Source: Phlebiopsis flavidoalba
Taxonomy: Eukaryota; Basidiomycota; Agaricomycetes; Polyporales; Phanerochaetaceae
Length of the DNA stretch: 64,000 bases
Direction of reading: 5' to 3'
NCBI GenBank assembly: GCA_035772785.1
Contig: JAOCPU010000039.1
Span: 186,001 to 250,000, forward strand
A program made the position numbers and the translations under genes. Under the pieces are notes generated by a model that saw nothing but the letters and a program-made list of their open reading frames with translations, was not told the DNA's origin and searched no databases. Below, piece by piece: positions 58,101-64,000 of this stretch. The first letter of the stretch is position 1, and each line of letters begins with the position of its first letter.

Positions 58101-59755
58101 CGGCAGACACTGGCCCATCCAATGGGCTAATAGAGCGGAGCTGCGGCAGCGGAGAAAAGTAACAGACGTGCATGAGTTTTTGTGCCGATGGACTGAACCT
58201 ATAAAGTCCGGTGTGGTACCCGCGCCATGCCTTGTCTGTAGATGCCTTAACATATAGCGGCAGTCGGTTGTAGATAAGAACGACCAGAGTGGTCTTCTGC
58301 CTCTTAGCACGTTGCAGCTACCTGTTTACGGTCTTTGCCGCGTTCGCTCAATGCTGCCCTAAGCGTGTCTGGTGCCCCAAAGTCAGGAAAACTTGCCTCT
58401 CTCAGACGCACACGACAGGTGGACATCTCGCATGTCCATACCCGGCCTTGGGGTGGGGGCTCGTGCCTCAGCTCGGGCTTTCGACCATCGTCCTCGAACA
58501 CCTCTAGATAGTCCGCTCAGATGATGAGGTATCGTTCCTGTTTTATCGTCCCGCCGTTCAGTCGCGCCACCACCACGCCCGACAGCACTAAGGCTTCACG
58601 CACTCTTTTCTTCTTCTGTATCCCTTCCTTTTTTTTTTTTTTCTTTTATTGTGCTTTGCTTTGTCTGCTTTTTTTTTCTTGTCTGGCCTTTTTTTCTCTT
58701 TTTTTCCTGTTCTTCCTCTTCTTTCCCCTCCTTCTTTTCCCTTGTTTGATTGCACTCTCCCCTTCTTTGTCTCTCTTGTTGGCACGCCTGACAAATCGAT
58801 GGTTCGTCTTCAACGCGTTGACTCGCGACATGAGCGCGACGCTTTGTTGACAGAAACAAGTGAGGAGTGCCAGCAGAAGTCCTTCCGCACGCCACGACCG
58901 CGGCTTTGACCTCGGTGAGTCTTTATTTGGTGTACTTATGTCGACGAAACTTGTTAGCAGATTAGCTAGATTCGATACACAGAAATCTTTGTCATGTGAT
59001 GTGTGTACGTTTCGCACCCGGTCCCAGCGAGGACGACACAGGGTTCTAAAAAACTTAAACAGCTTCCGCCCGTTTATAACAGCGAATTCTGCCTTCCTAT
59101 CCATGAGAGGGGCCCGTTTGGGTGTATTGTGCATATTGTACTTGACGTGAGCGTTTTAGCAATACTGTCCTCCGATTTATTGTTCCTCGCGGAGTCCTCG
59201 AAACGTCAGAATTCGCAGGACAGCGATGCGTTTAGATAAACCAACCCACCCCACATGGTGGCGCAGGGGGTAAATGCGGGGTCCTCAGGATGTGAGAGAA
59301 GAGACTGGACGGTCGGAGGGGAGATAGCTTCACGGGGGCATGGTCGGCGCGGCGATCTACGTGCTTTATACTCGATGGACTGGTACTCGTGATGGGTACG
59401 AGTACGAGTGCAAGAGCTGAAATTTCGCTGTCAGCTTGCGACCCGTGGGGTTTCATGACGAGGTCAGGCTTTCCGAAAACCGAATGGGAAAGAACCAACC
59501 ATCGGTGATCTCAGCATGTTGATGACCTCAGTAACCGGTCAGCTGGCAAGCCTAACGCGGTTTGCCGCGACGGAATACAACTGTCGCACACAACCACACC
59601 ACCGACTTTTGGCGAGACACCGGAAAGTTTAGATTCATTTGTCGGGTCACAGTCACGATCAACCAGTGGTACCGTGCTACGGTCTACGACGCAACAGAGA
59701 AAGTAAAATCAAATGGCATATCGAATAATGCGGCAAAAAACCGGAGTAGGTATCT
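55114..59755. other. Unassigned 4.6 kb region
   Basis: No gene could be named. Coding-like pieces include a plus-strand frame at 55,272-55,568 (98 residues, basic), and a run of plus-strand segments at 55,700-56,560 (ALPRCLHALFSWTAVPDEFS; CIMFQDRRSAYAPLVLFLDL; TLNTHRLDAPTNPNENGLRT) that may be exons of one gene. On the minus strand LAIDVSRCCTVPAEFARITR near 57,130 and TETAILDVVEIPEEQSGKGN near 57,670 look partly coding. A long polypyrimidine tract lies at 58,605-58,755. None of these matches a family I know. Confidence 0.35.
58605..58755. repeat. Long polypyrimidine (T/C) tract
   Basis: About 150 bases made almost only of T and C on the plus strand, with a run of 14 T at 58,629-58,642. It produces Lys-rich open frames on the minus strand that should not be read as protein. 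It may be a promoter or leader element or a simple-sequence repeat. Confidence 0.6.
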
Positions 59756-61426
59756 TCAAGGCTCAGAACGACAGCCCCGGCCACTGCAGACACAGATAAC
59801 AAACATGTTTCTGACCAGCCGATCCACGGACTTGCAGAAACGAAAAGGATGGAACAGAAAGTATGGTATAGGGCGCCGCATTCGCGGCGGCTTGGAGGGA
59901 GGCGGACCTAGTAGTTGGCCGTTGCCGACCCCCCTGTAGTACCCCAAGGTCAGTGGGCTGACGGTTGGAGGCCATCAACTGATCAGCGTACGTTCACGTT
60001 GGACCCCATTGTCGTGCATGAATGGAAAAAAAAAGCAACAAAACCCTTAAGCCAATGAACAAATAAGCTTTAGCTCGAGGATAAAGACAGCAGAGCTACG
60101 TACCGAAGGGGAACGGCACCCTTGATCCAGGAAGTCTCCTTGATCCAGGGAAATCTATCACCTCCTGGTAGAAACGCCCAGATGTCGCCGGTGGAAGGTT
60201 GTTGACACCACCGTTGATAGTTCTGGGAGCGAAACGTCGGTGATGAAGATATCCTTGCCGAAGGTGTCGTGCCAGAGGTTTGCGTAGGTCTTGAAGTTCG
60301 CCCGCGCCCAGCCTTGACGTCGTAACCAGTGAATGCAGACATAATCGAACTAAAAACAATGATATCAGGATGTCGATCTGCGGAGTAACCCGTAGATCAC
60401 GACCTCACCGTGCAGCCGCTAAGATCGCATGCTTTGACCCAGCCTTTTCTGAACCCACGTGACGACCCCCGTCTGGGGTTAGAGCTGGTAGCGGGGGAGC
60501 AGGTCTGGTAGCCGAGGGAACGATTGTGTCTCAATGTGACATAGCTATCCAGATGGAGGCACCGTCCTCGGACGGTGGGCACCGCCGGCTCTTGGGCTTC
60601 CATGTTGGATTGGCCATACGTCGGTGGGCCTGTCAAAGAATGTTTCAATACTTGTCCATCCACATCACAGCTGACCGGGACATACTCGTTAGGGCCCAAA
60701 ATGAAGTTGGCGTAACCAGCCTTGACAACCGACCTCGAAGTCGCTGACCTGGTCCCAGCCCCAGAGCTGGGCCATGAACTTCATGTTCGGGTTACTTGTT
60801 GTTCGGGTCGGGAGTGTAAGGGCTAGCCCACGAGTAAATCCTGACACTATGTGTGAGTACATGCTGGCCACCTTAGCCTCGACTGACATACCATCCGACG
60901 GAATCAGTGTTGTAGTACTGGAGGTCGGTGGTGGGACCGTTGGGCCAAGCAAGGCCCGACCTTTCGGCTGCCGTGCGAGCCACCGGACGAAGTAGTAGTC
61001 GTGGGTGGTGGCAGGCGCCGACGAAGACGAAGTGTGAGCTACGCGAGGATCCTATACAGGAGCGCTGCTCTTAGAAGACGAAGGCTGGGCGACCTGGAGG
61101 AAAAGAGGTCTCTGAGCGGCCTTGGAGGACGAAGGCTGAGCGGCCTTGGAGGTGGTGGTCAAGACGCCGCGGCGGAGGTTGAGATCACAGAAGAGACTGG
61201 CATGGCGCGCCGAAAGAGCTCGTCGACGGGCGCGGCTTGCAGCGCTTATGGTAGACGCGTCGCGCGCTTGTGTATCTCCTGGCGACGACACATTGTGAGG
61301 AGCCTGGCGGTTGAGGTGGTCGTGACGCCCAGTCGCGAGCGCATTCGCGGGAGTCGCAGAAAACGTCGTCGCGAAAATCGCGAGCGATGTCAGGGCGAAA
61401 AAGCCTGGACGATCCTTTGACATCAT
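59756..61426 (-). CDS. GH128 (Asl1-like) secreted glycoside hydrolase, copy 1
   Basis: This secreted glucan-acting enzyme is probably directed at fungal cell-wall beta-glucan. The start MMSKDRPGFFALTSLAIFAT, with ATTFSATPANALA, is a signal peptide. A Ser/Lys/Pro/Ala linker follows with repeated AAQPSSSK units (DNA repeat GACGAAGGCTG, 61,077-61,150). The catalytic domain shows YNTDSV, MKFMAQLWGWDQVSDFEV, NFILGPNE with the likely acid/base Glu (about 60,690-60,701), CIHWLRRQGWARANFKTYAN, LWHDTFGKDIFIT, TGDIWAF and TSWIKGAVPFG-type residues. After an intron it ends LMASNRQPTDLG. The second catalytic Glu is expected just after FIT, but a base slip there hides it (Asp is read instead). A paralog follows upstream. 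The stop is approximate. Confidence 0.83.
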
Positions 61427-61867
61427 GATGAAGATTTCTATCGAGGTTCCTGAGTCGTATTATCTGAACAAGTGAGCGGGTAAGAAAAAATGAGTGAAAA
61501 TGTGCACCGAGGGCGGACAAGGGACGGAAGGGAGGGCGGGAGAGGGGCCACCCAGGGGGAACTGAACTTCAATTTGCGGCCTAATTTACTCTTTATTCGA
61601 GCGGTGCCTGTCCCTAGAAACGGATCCCACGATCACAAGATGTTACATCATTTAAAACAACGCCGATCATGTCCGCGGATTCTCGCTTCCTCGCCCCAAG
61701 TGGTCATCAATATACTGGAGCATTCGCACATCGGGATTAAAGACAATAAGGATCAGGAGCAAGCTGGGTATATACGAGACAGACCGCGCGATCAACATAG
61801 ATCAAGCGAAGTAGAGCGCGGTCCATCCACAGCAGGGTCCGAGGGGAAGAAGGGTATAACACTCGTC

Positions 61868-63343
61868 TAGTACGGGCCGTAGAACAAGCACGTACTTGCC
61901 GTGAGATCAGTGAGCTGACCGTCATCGCCGGACAACATCTGGTTTAAGCGGGTTGACGTTGTGCCCATGTCCTCAAAGGAAGCCTGGAAACCTGCACACC
62001 GGAACACTGTTGTTCAGAAAACATGATGCACGACATGACATGGAACAGATGAACATACCGAATTGGGAAGAAAAAGCACGTAACGTAGTCTTGCGACATA
62101 AGCCAAGGGATGACCTTCTGGTAGAAGGCCCAAACCTTCGCCAGAGGTTTAGCCTGACGATCTCCTCCGAAGTTCTCGCATCGCACAATGTCAGGTTTAT
62201 CAATGCGGAAATGTTAACGACAGACGGGACAAACCTGGATCCTAAGGCCGCGAAACTCCGTGATGACAACAGGCTTGCAGTACTTGGAATGCCAGTAGCT
62301 CAACGTAAGCCATTCATGTTATCAGCGCTCGGGTATAGTAGAAGGGAGGGGCGTTTGTGGGAGAACTGTGCGTAGAACATGTGAGTAGCGGCTTACAACG
62401 GGACGCGGGACGAAACAGACGTTACCTGGCAGCCACCATTGCTAAGCATCCAATGAACCGTCAAGCGCATCCACTTCTCCAGCCGCGCAGATCACAGGAC
62501 GTGACAGCGGGTGCCCCAAAGGTCCATAACCTTCGCTACCTTGGGCTGGCACCGGAGGAATTCCAGAACGCGGGTCGGCATCCACCGAGGAGCCATGTTC
62601 CAAGCTGAGAGTAATCATCGGGCCCTAGAACGTCAGAATCTTCTTTGTGCATGCAGACGGTGGTATGAAGAGCCTAACTCACATCGCCTTCAATGCACAG
62701 TAAAAAAAAAATAGACAAGGTTGGAAAGCCGGAACGACAAGCTTGTTCCAGTCTCGCCAGCTGCTTAGGGCCCAAAGCATGGGCGCGAATTTGAGACCGT
62801 GATTTGTCGTGAGGCGTCCATGGGCTCCAAGTGTAACTACTCACAGAAATAAGCTCAGGATGACCGTCCGACGGCCGACATAACTGGAAACTCCTAGCCC
62901 ACTTGTTGTACAGCACATTGACGAGCGAGCGCTGTTCGCGCTGTTGCCGGCCATACGCCTTTCCAACGCGCCCGCAGAGCCGGACGCAGGTGTAAGTAGG
63001 CGTATACGCGGGCAGCGAGCTCTTTGGTGTTAGTCGGCTTGACGGTCGGGGGGCTCGCGGGAGCGGCAGAAAGATGTCAGGAGCAGCGTGATTCGACACC
63101 TCAGGTCGACAGGGCCAGCGCAGAGAAGAAGTAGGCCTGGGCTTGCAGCGGAGCCGTTGGCAACACGCTTTTTCTTCTTTTGCGAGGGGCCTCGTGGACG
63201 TGGGGGACCTGCCTGTTTGAGGTGCTGTGAGGCCAGCAGATATCGCATTCAACAGGGGTCGAAAAGCGACCCGTGGTCGCGAACCACATCGCGAGCCGTG
63301 GCAATAGCCATCAGGTTAAGCAGCTAATGAAGCAGGCAGCCAT
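61868..63343 (-). CDS. GH128 (Asl1-like) secreted glycoside hydrolase, copy 2
   Basis: Second member of the same family on the same strand, upstream of copy 1. The N-terminus has a hydrophobic leader (LLNLMAIATA) and a basic/Ser-rich linker. Core motifs are PWTPHDKS, then, joined by small slips, KFAPMLWGPKQLGDWNKLV, GP(N/D)-YSQSNM, GAPAVTS, KWMRL, YWHSKYCKPVVITEF (nucleophile Glu region), NFGGDRQA, KVWAFYQKVIPWLMSQDYVT, CFFPFG-type residues and, after an intron, ASFEDMG and MLSGDDGQLTDLTASTC with a stop at 61868. GP(N/D) lacks a clear Glu in the frame I read, so the acid/base residue needs checking. Frame slips are common here. Together with copy 1 it forms a tandem pair. Confidence 0.75.
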
Positions 63344-64000
63344 AGTAGCAAGGGAATCAGGAAGGAGATGTACTGGACAAAAGACGTGTTGTGAGCCTAC
63401 AAGGCTGCAGAGAAACTGGGTTGTGATGGAGGGACAAAGAGTTCGTTGGCAAGAGAATGCCGTAGTCGAGAGCGTCGGGGAATGATATATATTACTTACG
63501 GTAATCGCCAAGCCCACCCTAATTGGGCCCTGCCACGCCGTGGGCAACAGATTTTTGCAGAGGGCTCAGCAACGGGGTGGTATTTCCTCGCCGACACTCT
63601 GGCCCAGGGGCTGCTAAAGCGACGACGACGGCGCCTCCGTCAAAGAGAAATCTCGGTCGGAGGGGCGCGACTTCGGGAGGGCGACGACCCAGAACGCGAC
63701 TGGGCAGCTGTCCGGCGGTCTGGGGGTCGCGAGAATTCACTTAAATGCCCTAGAAGCGCAAAGCAAGATTGTTGAATGACCGGGCGCGGCTAGTTCCACT
63801 ATGTGTCTCGCACGCAAAGGCGGTTGTGATTCCAATCCGCCAAGCGTGAGCCAGGCGGCAGTTTTTTTATTTCCTGGCGGAACATGTGGTAAGTCGGAAA
63901 AGCGTGTTAGGACAAGCGCTGGGATCTTGTGTTGACAGATGGGGTGGAAGTCGAGCGGGCGAGGGCAGGTAACATGACGACATTAAGGTAGAGTCCCGGA
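63344..64000. other. Upstream region of GH128 copy 2, right edge
   Basis: Probably the promoter of copy 2. On the plus strand a segment reads SEGRDFGRATTQNATGQLSG and GLGVARIHLNALEAQSKIVE to a stop at 63776; it could be the last exon of another gene, but nothing upstream fits and all three plus frames are open here. A T run (TTTTTTTATTTCC) lies near 63,862. Confidence 0.35.

Noticed and set aside
58588..59134. Lys/Arg-rich frames on the minus strand
   Set aside because: They are the translation of a polypyrimidine tract (runs of T give Lys and Glu codons on the other strand). No domain or start context supports them.
63446..63776. A plus-strand gene at the right edge
   Set aside because: All three plus frames are open over much of this GC-rich stretch. 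One ends in a protein-like tail, but no upstream exon or family could be found, so it is only mentioned as a possibility.
1..64000. tRNA, rRNA, CRISPR array, biosynthetic gene cluster or intact transposon
   Set aside because: I looked for T-arm consensus (GGTTCRANYCC) in a cloverleaf setting, spaced direct repeats, and transposase, reverse transcriptase, NRPS/PKS and terpene synthase motifs. None was found by eye; a proper search (tRNAscan, Infernal, RepeatMasker) could still detect weak cases.

Overview
This window reads as nuclear DNA of a filamentous basidiomycete, most likely an Agaricomycete, perhaps Polyporales-like. The evidence is dense genes on both strands, many short GT..AG introns of about 50 bases, no bacterial-style operons, and gene families typical of mushroom-forming fungi. 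The species cannot be told from the sequence. Almost no gene is a single open frame, so I built the models by following conserved protein motifs from exon to exon. Outer coordinates are better supported than exact exon edges. Several conserved genes also carry one-base frame breaks that no intron explains. This looks more like an assembly with residual indels than like wholesale gene death.

Layout. Bases 1-20,836 are gene-dense: a fungal transcription factor cut by the left edge; an ACAD10/11-type acyl-CoA dehydrogenase; a 6PGDH-like dehydrogenase with a DUF1932-type tail; a Yip1-family Golgi membrane protein; a mitochondrial rhomboid protease; the TRAPP subunit Trs20/TRAPPC2; a basidiomycete protein of unknown function; Arp4; Erb1/BOP1; and a multi-span membrane protein. 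Bases 20,837-31,714 are sparser: a ubiquitin C-terminal hydrolase (UCH/YUH1 type), two unrecognised genes and an Rdx/SelW-like thioredoxin-fold protein with an apparent 8-base exon.

Bases 31,715-44,852 hold a basidiomycete WD40 protein, about 5 kb of coding-like but unassigned sequence, a Tvp38/TMEM64 (VTT) Golgi protein and a small mitochondrial-type membrane protein. Bases 44,853-55,113 hold a PEX11-like peroxisomal protein, a TPMT-family thiol methyltransferase, a WD40 protein with tandem SUMO-interaction motifs, a secreted M28 aminopeptidase and mitochondrial ribosomal protein uL11m. The last part has about 4.6 kb that I could not assign, then two tandem secreted GH128 (Asl1-like) glycoside hydrolases on the minus strand.

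The genes do not form a single pathway or biosynthetic cluster. Themes are Golgi/ER traffic (Yip1, Trs20, Tvp38), organelle biology (rhomboid, uL11m, PEX11, acyl-CoA dehydrogenase), ribosome and chromatin housekeeping (Erb1, Arp4), ubiquitin/SUMO (UCH, SIM-WD40) and secreted degradation (M28 peptidase, two GH128 enzymes). Several neighbours are divergent pairs sharing short promoters (rhomboid/Trs20, Arp4/Erb1, M28/uL11m). I saw no tRNA, rRNA, CRISPR array or intact transposon.
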